DNA from: DATLFS01 sp035540935
Lineage (GTDB): Bacteria; Actinomycetota; CADDZG01; WHSQ01
Reading direction: 5' to 3'
DNA: 15,295 bases
NCBI GenBank assembly: GCA_035540935.1
Contig: DATLFS010000017.1
Span: 1 to 15,295 of the forward strand
Below the pieces are notes generated by a model that was not told the origin of the DNA, ran no database searches, and saw only the letters and a list, made by a program, of their open reading frames with translations. Made by a program: the position numbers and the translations under genes. Below are positions 6,233-13,070 of the stretch, in pieces. The first letter of the stretch is position 1. Every line of letters starts with the position of its first letter.

Positions 6233-7709
6233 GCGCGACTACGCCGCCAAGCGCCGCTTCGCAGAGACGCCGGAGCCCGAAGGCGCCGTCGAGGGAAACG
6301 TCGATCCCGCGCGCGCGGCGCCGGGAAAGCGGTTCGTGATCCAGCAGCACCACGCGACGCGACTCCACTTCGACCTCCGGCTCGAGATGATGAACGGCGC
6401 CCGGCCGGTCCTCGTGTCGTGGGCCGTTCCGAAGAACCTCCCGCTCGAGAAGGGGAAGTCGCATCTCGCCGTCCACGTCGAGGACCACCCCGTCGAATAC
6501 GCGACCTTCTCCGGAACGATCCCGAAGGGGAACTACGGCGCGGGAGAGGTCAGGATCTTCGATCGCGGCACGTACGAGCTGCTCGAACAGGAGACGGGCA
6601 AGCTGACGTTCCGGCTGAAGGGCGATCGGATGCGCGGCACGTGGCACATGATCCTGCCGCGCGAGAAAGAGAAGGACTGGATGGTGTTCCTCCGCGAGGA
6701 CGAGCGCCCGGAGCGCGATCCCCTTCCCGAGATGACGCCGATGCTCGCGACGCTCGAACGGGAGCCGTTCGACGACGACCGCTATCTGTTCGAGATGAAG
6801 TGGGACGGCGTCCGCGCGCTGGCTGCCTGTACGACCGAGACGTTGCTCCTGTCGCGCAACGGCCGCGACATCACGTCCACGTATCCCGAGCTCGCGTCGC
6901 TCCACGACCGGGTCGTCGCGCTCGAAGCCGTGCTGGACGGCGAGATCGTCGCGCTCGAGGGCGGTCGTCCTTCGTTCGAGCGACTGCAATCGAGGATCAA
7001 CCTGCAGGATGCGAAGGAGATAGAGCGCGCGACGAGGTCCACGCCGGTCAGCTTCGTGGCCTTCGACCTCCTGTACCTCGACGGTCGCTCCCTCGTCGAA
7101 CGTCCGGTCGAGGAGCGGAAACGGCTTCTCGCGGAGATCGTCGTACCGTCGGACCGGGTCGCCGTGTCCGAGGGCGAGGTGGGAGCCGGCCGCGCCCTCT
7201 TCGAGGTCGCGCGGCAGGCGCAGCTCGAGGGGATCGTCGCCAAGCGCCTCGGGTCGCCGTATCGCCCGGGCAGGAGGTCGCGCGAGTGGCTCAAGATCAA
7301 GACGGTCCGGGACGCCGACCTGGTCGTCGGTGGATGGACACGCGGTGAGGGATCCCGTTCCTCGTCGTTCGGATCGCTCCTGATGGGCGCTTACGACGGC
7401 GACGACCTGCGTTTCGTGGGCGCGGTCGGAACCGGTTTCAACGAACGCCTCCTGGCGGACCTGATGGCGCGGCTCGACGAGCTCGAGACCGAGACGCCTG
7501 CATTCGCCGATCCCTCGGGCATCACCGGAGGCCGCTTCGGGAAGCCGATCAAGAACCCGCGGTGGGTGACGCCGGACCTCGTCGCGCGGGTCGAGTTCCG
7601 CGAGGTCACCTCGGGGACGAGGCTCAGGGCGCCGTCGTTCAAGGGCCTGGTGGAGGACGGGGACCCGCGCGCCTGCACCATCGACCAGCTCGCCGCGGGT
7701 GCCGGATGA
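6225..7709 (+). CDS. ligD: LigD-type 3'-phosphoesterase plus ATP-dependent DNA ligase fusion
   Basis: The end-joining ligase, 494 residues. The N-terminal 3'-phosphoesterase domain (about 35-150) carries 'HHATRLHFDLRLE' with H42, H48 and D50, then H84 in 'HLAVHVEDHP', the metal-site residues at the same numbers as in the well-studied Pseudomonas LigD, and the 'PKGNYGAGEV' signature. The ligase nucleotidyltransferase domain (about 165-365) has motif I 'EMKWDGVRA' with the AMP-accepting Lys192, 'DGEIV' (motif III), 'FVAFDLLYLDGR', 'EGIVAKRL' (motif IV, from E335) and 'WLKIKT' (motif V, K357/K359). The OB-fold domain follows, with 'DLVVGGWTRGEGSR' to the C-terminus. There is no polymerase domain; that is the separate gene at 4498. 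ATG 6225 lies inside the end of the DUF72 gene, and the stop overlaps the methyltransferase ATG in an ATGA. No ku gene is present in the window. Confidence 0.96.
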   Translation: MAERDYAAKRRFAETPEPEGAVEGNVDPARAAPGKRFVIQQHHATRLHFDLRLEMMNGARPVLVSWAVPKNLPLEKGKSHLAVHVEDHPVEYATFSGTIPKGNYGAGEVRIFDRGTYELLEQETGKLTFRLKGDRMRGTWHMILPREKEKDWMVFLREDERPERDPLPEMTPMLATLEREPFDDDRYLFEMKWDGVRALAACTTETLLLSRNGRDITSTYPELASLHDRVVALEAVLDGEIVALEGGRPSFERLQSRINLQDAKEIERATRSTPVSFVAFDLLYLDGRSLVERPVEERKRLLAEIVVPSDRVAVSEGEVGAGRALFEVARQAQLEGIVAKRLGSPYRPGRRSREWLKIKTVRDADLVVGGWTRGEGSRSSSFGSLLMGAYDGDDLRFVGAVGTGFNERLLADLMARLDELETETPAFADPSGITGGRFGKPIKNPRWVTPDLVARVEFREVTSGTRLRAPSFKGLVEDGDPRACTIDQLAAGAG

Positions 7710-8356
7710 GCGGGCGCGGACAGCGGTTGATAAAGGGCATCTACTCGGCGGCCGCGGCGCGGCTGTACGAGCCGGTGGTGGTGAAGCGAGCTTTCCCGCT
7801 GTTCGGGGGGAACGTCGACGCCTTCCTCGACGAGCAGGGGCGGCGCGCCGTAGCCGCTGCCCAAGGGAAGCCGATCCTCGACCTTCCGGTCGGGACCGCT
7901 TACTTCACCGCACGCGTCGCCGCGGCGCACGACGGCATCACCGTGGGGGTGGACATCGCCGCCGGCATGGTCGTCCGCGCCGCGGAGCGCGCCCGGGACG
8001 AGGCCGTGCATCGCCTGCTCCCGTTGCAAGCCGACGTCCACGACCTCCCGTTCCGCGACGCGTCGTTCGCCGCGGTCCTCTGCCACAACGGGCTTCAGGT
8101 GATACCCGGCCTTGGGTCTGCCGTCCGGGAGCTGGCGCGGGTCCTCGAACCCGGCGGGATGTTGCTCGCGTCGGTGATCCACACGCCGCTCGGCGCGCCG
8201 CTGCCGTCGCGCGCGCGGCGGCGGCTCCCGACCGCCATACGCCCCGCGCGCGACGTGGTCGCCGAGCTCGAGAGCGCGGCGCTCGAGGTGGTCTCCTTCG
8301 AGAGGAATCGCCTCGCGTACTTCCTGGAGGCGATCAAGACCACCACGGAGACCTAG
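7706..8356 (+). CDS. Class I SAM-dependent methyltransferase (UbiE/Methyltransf_11-like)
   Basis: A 216-residue Rossmann-type methyltransferase. Motif I is 'PILDLPVGTAYFT' (residues 56-68), a variant of the usual DxGxGxG with the middle positions changed. The acidic end of strand 2 is D83 ('VGVDIAAGM'). 'ADVHDLPFRDASFAAVLC' (109-126) is motif II/III, and 'ELARVLEPGGMLLAS' (142-156) is the post-motif helix-strand. Substrate unknown; the motif set resembles small-molecule methyltransferases more than DNA methylases, since no NPPY or DPPY box is present. ATG 7706 is chosen because it forms ATGA with the ligase stop, indicating translational coupling. A longer frame upstream lies within the ligase gene. 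The C-terminus ends at a TAG that shares CTAG with the opposing deaminase gene. It may simply ride on the operon rather than act in end joining. Confidence 0.88.
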   Translation: MSGRGQRLIKGIYSAAAARLYEPVVVKRAFPLFGGNVDAFLDEQGRRAVAAAQGKPILDLPVGTAYFTARVAAAHDGITVGVDIAAGMVVRAAERARDEAVHRLLPLQADVHDLPFRDASFAAVLCHNGLQVIPGLGSAVRELARVLEPGGMLLASVIHTPLGAPLPSRARRRLPTAIRPARDVVAELESAALEVVSFERNRLAYFLEAIKTTTET

Positions 8357-8799
8357 ACGATGCGGACCCTCACGTTGCAGTCGAGGAGGAAGCCGCGCAC
8401 CCGGTCCCACTCCTCGTAGGGCTCGCCGGTGGCGACGACCTCAGTGATGCCGGAGTTGGCGATCAGCTTCGCGCACGTGAAGCACGGAACACCCGTGATG
8501 TAGATCGTCGCCCGCTCGCGCTCGACGGGTGACGAATAGAGGATCGCGTTCGCCTCCGCATGGATCGCGATGCAGTTGTCGTGGCCCCATCCGGATGCCG
8601 CGTCGGACCGCGCCCGGGGACATGCCCCTTCGTCGCAGTGCGCGTGTCCCGACGGCGGCCCGTTGTAGCCGGTCGAGCAGATGCGTCGGTTCTTCACGAT
8701 GACCGCGCCGTGCTTGCGGCGGATGCAGTTCGAACGGGTAGCGGTCTCCCGCGCGATGTTGATGAAGTACTGATCCCAGTCGGTGCGCTCCCGCTGCAC
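8353..8799 (-). CDS. dCMP deaminase family protein (ComEB-like cytidine/deoxycytidylate deaminase)
   Basis: A zinc-dependent deaminase of about 148 residues, most similar in layout to dCMP deaminases that make dUMP for thymidylate synthesis. Seen with GTG 8799 as residue 1: 'DQYFINIARETATRS' (N-terminal helix typical of the family), 'KHGAVIVKNRRICSTGYNG', a His/Cys-rich insert 'GHAHCDEGACPRA' (51-63) that in dCMP deaminases holds a second zinc, the catalytic 'HAEANAIL' (H80, E82) and 'GVPCFTCAK' (C106, C109). GTG 8805 is an equally possible start, adding two residues. A much longer open frame upstream is a shadow of the opposing gene. It is divergent from the metallophosphoesterase gene with about 70 bases between starts, and convergent with the methyltransferase gene through a shared CTAG. 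It could supply pyrimidine nucleotides generally; a link to the end-joining operon is not supported beyond proximity. Confidence 0.93.
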   Translation of the reverse strand: MQRERTDWDQYFINIARETATRSNCIRRKHGAVIVKNRRICSTGYNGPPSGHAHCDEGACPRARSDAASGWGHDNCIAIHAEANAILYSSPVERERATIYITGVPCFTCAKLIANSGITEVVATGEPYEEWDRVRGFLLDCNVRVRIV

Positions 8800-8854
8800 G
8801 ACCACCCCCGCGCTCGGCGTCGTTCGGACCGGGCGATTCTCGCATCCGGGCCGG

Positions 8855-8860
8855 TATCCT
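8855..8860 (+). promoter_or_regulatory. Candidate -10 box (TATCCT) for the metallophosphoesterase gene
   Basis: TATCCT fits TANNNT and ends 8 bases before GTG 8869, in the divergent intergenic stretch shared with the dCMP deaminase gene. No Shine-Dalgarno run is visible between box and start, consistent with a leaderless transcript. Confidence 0.42.
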
Positions 8861-8868
8861 CGGCGACC

Positions 8869-10188
8869 GTGACGCACGACCTGGCGGCCGACACGATCGC
8901 CGACCTCCTCCGCTCCGGCTGGATCGTGCACGAGGCGCGGCGAACCGTCTACGAAGGGTGGTCGGAGCACGATCCCCGATTCGCCGCCTCGGGGACGCGG
9001 GCCGCCGCCGCGGCCGCGGTCTTCGGGGAGGAGCTCGATCGCCGGGGAGCCAGACGGCCGGCGGCCGACATCGCGCTCCGACACGCGGCCTGGATCCGCC
9101 GCGTCGCCGGCGACCTCCCCGACGAGGTCCCGCTCGGCTACCTCCTCGTGCTGAGGCTCGGCGATTGGGCGGAGGCGCATGCCACGCTGTTCGTGGAGGA
9201 CGCCGCTCGTCTCACAGAGCTGGGCGACGAGGAACGCGCCGCCACCCCGCTCCCCGACTCGCTGCCGCCGCCGGCCGGGTTCCGGCCGCTGGAGATGCCC
9301 CCCGCGCCGCCGCCTGGGGACGTCCGCTTCCGCTTCGGCATCCTGGGCGACCTCCACTTCGGCTCGCCCTTAGGCGAGGCGATGGCGCGGGGGGCTATCG
9401 CCGACCTGAACGCAGCGGGCGTCGACCTCGTCATCCAGCTGGGCGACATCACCGACCACGGCGATCCCGCCGAGTTCGAGCTCGCCGGGAAGGTGCTGGC
9501 CGAGCTAGAGATGCCGTGCACGACGATGCTCGGGAACCACGACGTCTTCTCGCACCGGGAGGAGCGGCTGGCGGGACGAGAGCTGTATCGCAACTCCTTC
9601 GGCCGCGAGGCCGACGGCGTCCTGATCGAACATCGCGGCATGAGGTTCGCCGTACTCGATTCCGCCGAGAGCGCCGCCTCCCCCTTCGCCCCGTTCGACC
9701 TCGTCTCGGGGCGGTTCACCCAGGGCACCGGCGGCGCGACGGTGCGGGGCGCCCTCACGCCGCCGCAGCACGAGATCCTCGCCGAGGTCGCCGCGCCGGG
9801 CGCGCCGCCGGCGTTCGTCTTCCTGCACCACCCCGTACAGCCGTTCACCGGCTTCCCACCGGTGGTGTTCGGTTTGCGCGACGCGGACTCGGGCCGCCTC
9901 CACGCGGTCTGCGACTCCGGCAACGTGTGGGGCGTCTTCTCCGGGCATACGCACCGTAACGCGCGCACGAGATCCTTCGACGGTGTGCCGGCGCACGAAG
10001 TCGCGATCCCGCGCGACTACCCCTTCGGGTTCGCGATCGTGGACGTGACGGACGTGGGTTACGCCTTCAGGTTCGTCCACCTCTCCGACCGCGAGCTGCT
10101 CGAGGCCGCGTCGCGCCGAACGACGCTCGTCCACCAGCGTTATGGCGCCGGCGCGCCGGAGGAGAGGGCGTTCGTCTGGACGCGCTAG
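8869..10188 (+). CDS. Calcineurin-like metallophosphoesterase with uncharacterised N-terminal domain
   Basis: A 439-residue protein. Residues about 155-400 form a calcineurin-type two-metal phosphoesterase: 'GILGDLHFG' (D161, H163), 'QLGDITDHG' (D193), 'MLGNHDVF' (N223, H224, D225), 'FLHHPVQPF' (H320) and 'VFSGHTHRN' (H360, H362). All five blocks of the family are intact, so hydrolysis of a phosphoester (nucleotide, lipid head-group or nucleic acid) is likely; the substrate is not readable. Residues 1 to about 130 are a helical, Ala/Arg/Glu-rich region of a kind I do not recognise, followed by a Pro-rich linker (about 130-150). No signal peptide is seen, so it is probably cytoplasmic. GTG 8869 is chosen because upstream frame content is a shadow of the deaminase gene and a -10-like box lies just before it. 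Its stop is one base from the stop of the opposing SDR gene. Confidence 0.88.
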   Translation: MTHDLAADTIADLLRSGWIVHEARRTVYEGWSEHDPRFAASGTRAAAAAAVFGEELDRRGARRPAADIALRHAAWIRRVAGDLPDEVPLGYLLVLRLGDWAEAHATLFVEDAARLTELGDEERAATPLPDSLPPPAGFRPLEMPPAPPPGDVRFRFGILGDLHFGSPLGEAMARGAIADLNAAGVDLVIQLGDITDHGDPAEFELAGKVLAELEMPCTTMLGNHDVFSHREERLAGRELYRNSFGREADGVLIEHRGMRFAVLDSAESAASPFAPFDLVSGRFTQGTGGATVRGALTPPQHEILAEVAAPGAPPAFVFLHHPVQPFTGFPPVVFGLRDADSGRLHAVCDSGNVWGVFSGHTHRNARTRSFDGVPAHEVAIPRDYPFGFAIVDVTDVGYAFRFVHLSDRELLEAASRRTTLVHQRYGAGAPEERAFVWTR

Positions 10189-10189
10189 A

Positions 10190-11062
10190 TCATCCGGAGG
10201 AGGAAGTATTGCGGCGCAACCGGTCCTTGATGAACCACCGCTGCGCCCCGGCGTACAGCGGCGGCGCGAAGTAACGCGCCGCAACGAGCAGCGCGTACGT
10301 GCGCGGAACGGTCCGCCGGAGTTTCCGTCGGTCGGCGACCTCGCGGACGGCGAGTGACACACGCTCGGGTGTCGAGACCGCGAAACGGAACACCGGGTGA
10401 CCGAGCAGCTCGCGCTGCGGGAAGCCCTCGGTCGGCACCGGCCCCGGCTCGACGAGACCGACGTGGATCCGGCGCGGCGCGAGGTCGAAGTGGAGCGACT
10501 CCGACCACCCGACGAGAGCGAACTTCGACGCGCAGTAAGCTGCCCCGCCCCGCAGCGCCAGTCGACCCGCCACCGAGGCGACGTTCACGATCGCCGAAGG
10601 AGCGCTCGCCGCGAGGAGCTCCAGCAGCGCGGCCGTCAACCGTGCGGCTCCGAAGAAGTTCGTCCCGACGACGGCTTCGAGCGCCTCGAGCGCGCCCGGC
10701 TCGTCGAATCGTCCGGGGCGGGAGAACCCGGCGTTGTTGACGAGGAGATGGCAGGCGCCGTGGGCCTCGGCGACGTGCCGGGAGATCATCCCCGCGGACG
10801 CAGGATCGCCCAGGTCCGCTACGACATACGAGTGGCCGCTCCCCGGCAGCTCGTCGACGAGGCTCCGGAGGCGCTCCTCCCGGCGCGCCGTCACGCATAC
10901 CACGGCCCCTTCCTGCGCCAGGTCCAGCGCGACCCGCCGTCCTATGCCCGAGGACGCGCCCGTTACGACGGCGACCCGCCCGCGGCGCGGGGTCAAGAAG
11001 TCACCGGCCGGTGTCGTTTGCGCGTCCGTGGACGGGGGTACCACCGTCGGCAGACGCAACAC
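10190..11062 (-). CDS. Short-chain dehydrogenase/reductase, canonical catalytic site
   Basis: A classical SDR of about 290 residues. With GTG 11062 as residue 1: 'VVTGASSGIG' (32-41) binds the nucleotide, 'LLVNNAG' (106-112) is the structural motif, Ser163 ('NVASVAG') with Tyr176 and Lys180 ('YCASK') is the intact catalytic set, and 'VEPGPVPTEGFP' follows. The C-terminal extension of about 70 residues is basic (several Arg/Lys), resembling SDR members that act on lipids or sterol-like substrates near the membrane; this is only a resemblance. The N-terminal 28 residues before the fold are unusual, and a TTG near 10993 with GGTGA upstream is an alternative start. It is divergent from the GlsB-like gene with 27 bases between starts, and its stop lies one base from the metallophosphoesterase stop. 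Unlike the SDR at the left edge, it should be catalytically competent. Confidence 0.9.
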   Translation of the reverse strand: MLRLPTVVPPSTDAQTTPAGDFLTPRRGRVAVVTGASSGIGRRVALDLAQEGAVVCVTARREERLRSLVDELPGSGHSYVVADLGDPASAGMISRHVAEAHGACHLLVNNAGFSRPGRFDEPGALEALEAVVGTNFFGAARLTAALLELLAASAPSAIVNVASVAGRLALRGGAAYCASKFALVGWSESLHFDLAPRRIHVGLVEPGPVPTEGFPQRELLGHPVFRFAVSTPERVSLAVREVADRRKLRRTVPRTYALLVAARYFAPPLYAGAQRWFIKDRLRRNTSSSG

Positions 11063-11089
11063 ACACCCTCTCTATAGGAGATCGAACGC

Positions 11090-11335
11090 ATGGAGATCCT
11101 CTGGTTCATCGTGGTGGGCGCCATCGTCGGAGCCCTCGCGAGGCTGCTTCTTCCCGGTAGAGACCCGATCGGGATCATCGGGACGATCCTCCTCGGGATC
11201 GTAGGCGCTCTCATCGGCGGCTTTATCTGGCAGGCGGTCTTCGACAAGCAGGTCGGCTGGATCGGCTCGATCATCGCCGCGATGCTGGTGCTCTGGATCT
11301 ACCGCCGGATGACCTACCGGAGGACGACGGTCTAG
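11090..11335 (+). CDS. GlsB/YeaQ/YmgE family small membrane protein (transglycosylase-associated)
   Basis: An 81-residue integral membrane protein. Seen: a first hydrophobic helix 'ILWFIVVGAIVGALA' (3-17), the family hallmark 'RLLLPGRDPIGIIGTILLG' (18-36), a second glycine-rich helix 'GIVGALIGGFIW' (36-47), and a third helix 'IGSIIAAMLVLWIY' (58-71) followed by a basic tail. Glycine zippers in these helices are typical. The family is named for association with transglycosylases and stress response in other bacteria; the molecular role is unclear. ATG 11090 has AGGAG 9 bases upstream (11076-11080). It is followed by a strong hairpin terminator and converges on the L,D-transpeptidase gene, itself a wall enzyme, though the two are on opposite strands. 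Confidence 0.93.
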   Translation: MEILWFIVVGAIVGALARLLLPGRDPIGIIGTILLGIVGALIGGFIWQAVFDKQVGWIGSIIAAMLVLWIYRRMTYRRTTV

Positions 11336-11403
11336 CCCCAAGGATTCCCCCTCCAGCCCGTCCACCCGCCGCCGGACCCGCGACCGGCGCCGGGACCGCA
11401 AGA

Positions 11404-11434
11404 CAACGGCCCCCCTCCCCTCGGGGGGCCGTTG
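11404..11434. terminator. Perfect 12-bp GC-rich hairpin, bidirectional terminator
   Basis: CAACGGCCCCCC at 11404-11415 and GGGGGGCCGTTG at 11423-11434 are exact reverse complements, separated by a 7-base loop (TCCCCTC). It lies between the convergent ends of the GlsB-like gene (stop 11335) and the L,D-transpeptidase gene (stop 11443), so it can serve both strands. No run of T follows on either side, as is common for high-GC actinobacterial terminators. Confidence 0.8.
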
Positions 11435-11442
11435 CGCGCCCG

Positions 11443-12606
11443 CTAGTGGTAGACGCGGACGGTGGTCCCGATGTCGGCCAGCCCGTAGATCCACTGCGCC
11501 GCCCACATCGGGACGCGGGCACAACCGTGGCTGGCGGCGTACGTCGGAACCTCCGGCCAGCCGTGGATGCCCCTCTGGCCGTGGAAGAAGGAGGGGTAGT
11601 AGAGGCGCTTGGGGCTGTACCCGGCGACCTTCGACCACACCTTGTAGACGCCGTCGTAGGTCGGCGTGCTCGGCTTCCCCGTCGAGGTGTGGAGGATCCA
11701 CCGCACTTTCGAGTTCTTCACGACGAAGATGACCTGGCGCGTCTGGTCGATCTCGATGTGGAAGCGCGACTTCGCCCGGGGTCGGGGCTTGATCGGCGAG
11801 GCGAGGCGGCGCCACGTGTCGGCATTCACCGTCGCGTTGCGGGCGACCCGCTGGACCTTGGCGAAGGCGATCAGAGCATCGACGGTCTTGTGATCGAAGA
11901 CCCGGTTCGCGCCCGGCAGGTAATAGCCGAGGTCGCGCAACCTCCACTCGAGCAGCTTGACGTAGAGGCTCTCGCCGCCGGGAGAGAGCGACGGCAGCGG
12001 CGTATTGTGAGCACGGCTCTTGTCGCTCGCGCCGAGCATGTCGGCGGGAGAGACGGCCGCGTGCACGCGGTGCTTCCCGGGCTTGCGGATGCGGAAGCGG
12101 GCTTTGAAGAATCGGCCGTCGTTGACGCGGACCTTCTTCGTGGCAACCGGCTTGCCGTGACGGAGGAGTGTGAGCGTCACCCGCTGACCTGCGAGCGCGG
12201 GCTGCACGTTCCCGGTGACCAACGCCCGGCCGAAGAGCCGCACGTGATACAGAGCCACCTTCACTTTGGGCTTCACGCGCACGGTGACGGGATCGCTCTG
12301 GATCTCGAGACGGCGGGCGACCAGCGTGACGTTCTTCTGGGGCGAGAAGGACAGGCTGTACGTGCCGTCCGCGCCGGTCGTCGCGGTTCCGACGAGGGCT
12401 CCGGCTTGATCGACAACCTCTACGACCGCGCCTTCCTCGGCCGGAGACACCGCGCCCGAGAGCCGGACCTTGTCTCCCCAGGGGATCTTCGTCCGGTCCG
12501 CCTCGAGCGTCACCGCAGGGGTCACTTCCTGGGCAACCGCCGCCGGAGCGAGGCCTACGACGATCGCGCCCGCGAGAACGATCGCCGCCATCTTGCGAAC
12601 TCTCAC
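11443..12606 (-). CDS. Secreted L,D-transpeptidase (YkuD domain) with Ig-like and peptidoglycan-binding-like domains
   Basis: A 387-residue exported cell-wall enzyme that would form 3-3 crosslinks in peptidoglycan. Seen: a signal peptide (basic 'MRVRK', hydrophobic core to residue 20, likely cut after 'APAAVA' at 25); two beta-rich Ig-like segments (about 28-110 and 120-190, with 'GADGTYSLSFSP' in the first); a peptidoglycan-binding-like helical domain (about 211-270, 'LLEWRLRDLGYYLPG'); and the YkuD catalytic domain (about 281-387) with H348 in 'IHGW' and 'SHGCARVP' carrying the catalytic Cys362. GTG 12606 is chosen because AAAGGA lies 6 bases upstream and it starts the signal peptide directly; a longer frame to 12699 adds residues unlike a secreted protein. 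A 12-bp hairpin terminator follows. 89 bases separate it from the preceding HExxH gene, so it may be co-transcribed or have its own promoter. Confidence 0.93.
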   Translation of the reverse strand: MRVRKMAAIVLAGAIVVGLAPAAVAQEVTPAVTLEADRTKIPWGDKVRLSGAVSPAEEGAVVEVVDQAGALVGTATTGADGTYSLSFSPQKNVTLVARRLEIQSDPVTVRVKPKVKVALYHVRLFGRALVTGNVQPALAGQRVTLTLLRHGKPVATKKVRVNDGRFFKARFRIRKPGKHRVHAAVSPADMLGASDKSRAHNTPLPSLSPGGESLYVKLLEWRLRDLGYYLPGANRVFDHKTVDALIAFAKVQRVARNATVNADTWRRLASPIKPRPRAKSRFHIEIDQTRQVIFVVKNSKVRWILHTSTGKPSTPTYDGVYKVWSKVAGYSPKRLYYPSFFHGQRGIHGWPEVPTYAASHGCARVPMWAAQWIYGLADIGTTVRVYH

Positions 12607-12695
12607 TGAAGATCCTTTCTCGCCGCGCCCCTCAGCGGACGACCTGCGGCAGCATGACACACAGATGGCGCCGAAGGAAGAAGGAGCGCTGCGTT

Positions 12696-13070
12696 TCACG
12701 CCTCGGCGAGAGCCGCGGCGCGCCGAGCCTCCACCTCGAAGGGGTTATCGCGGTAAGGGTGGCGGCCGTCGAGCAAGGCGCGCGCCGAGGCAAGGACGTA
12801 GAGCGGCGGCAGCAGCGGCCCCCAGCGCTCGTACTGCTCCACGTGCACCATCTCGTGACGGAGCGTGGCGGGGTCGAGCTCGTCGACGGCAAGCACGATG
12901 TGGCCGAAGGTGATCGCGCGGTAGCGCCAGCCGAGGCGGTGCGGCCACGCCGCGCCCTCGCACAGCAGGACGCCCCGCACGACCGAGCGGCGCCGGAAGA
13001 ACGGCGCCAAGGCGAGGCCGAGCGCGGACGCGGGCGACGCCCAGAGCCGCGCCGCCGGCAGCCGCCTCAC
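12696..13070 (-). CDS. Small HExxH protein, putative zinc-metalloprotease-like
   Basis: A 124-residue protein not recognised by name. Seen: N-terminal residues 1-25 mildly hydrophobic then Arg-rich; a beta-rich centre 'RAITFGHIVLAVDELDP' (51-67); then 'TLRHEMVHVEQYERWGP' with H72-E73-x-x-H76, the zinc-binding signature of gluzincin/minimal metalloprotease folds, followed by a hydrophobic helix 'LLPPLYVLAS' and 'YRDNPFEVEA', where E112 or E114 could be the third zinc ligand. The pattern (His-Glu pair, hydrophobic helix, DNPFE) looks conserved rather than accidental. Proteolytic activity is not proven, since many such small HExxH proteins are uncharacterised. The GTG start immediately follows the TAG of the aldehyde dehydrogenase gene with no ribosome site of its own, implying translation coupling. 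Confidence 0.75.
   Translation of the reverse strand: MRRLPAARLWASPASALGLALAPFFRRRSVVRGVLLCEGAAWPHRLGWRYRAITFGHIVLAVDELDPATLRHEMVHVEQYERWGPLLPPLYVLASARALLDGRHPYRDNPFEVEARRAAALAEA

Noticed and set aside
8800..9357. Extension of the dCMP deaminase frame by about 185 codons upstream
   Set aside because: It runs antisense through the metallophosphoesterase N-terminus; the deaminase family starts near the GTG at 8799/8805.
11071..11080. TCTATAGGAG between the divergent SDR and GlsB-like genes as a two-way promoter
   Set aside because: CTATAG is a palindrome and tempting as two overlapping -10 boxes, but neither strand fits TANNNT with proper spacing; AGGAG here is better read as the ribosome site of the GlsB-like gene.
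12607..12695. Promoter for the L,D-transpeptidase gene
   Set aside because: Only a weak CATGCT (12651-12656 on the - strand) resembles a -10 box, with no -35; not enough to call.
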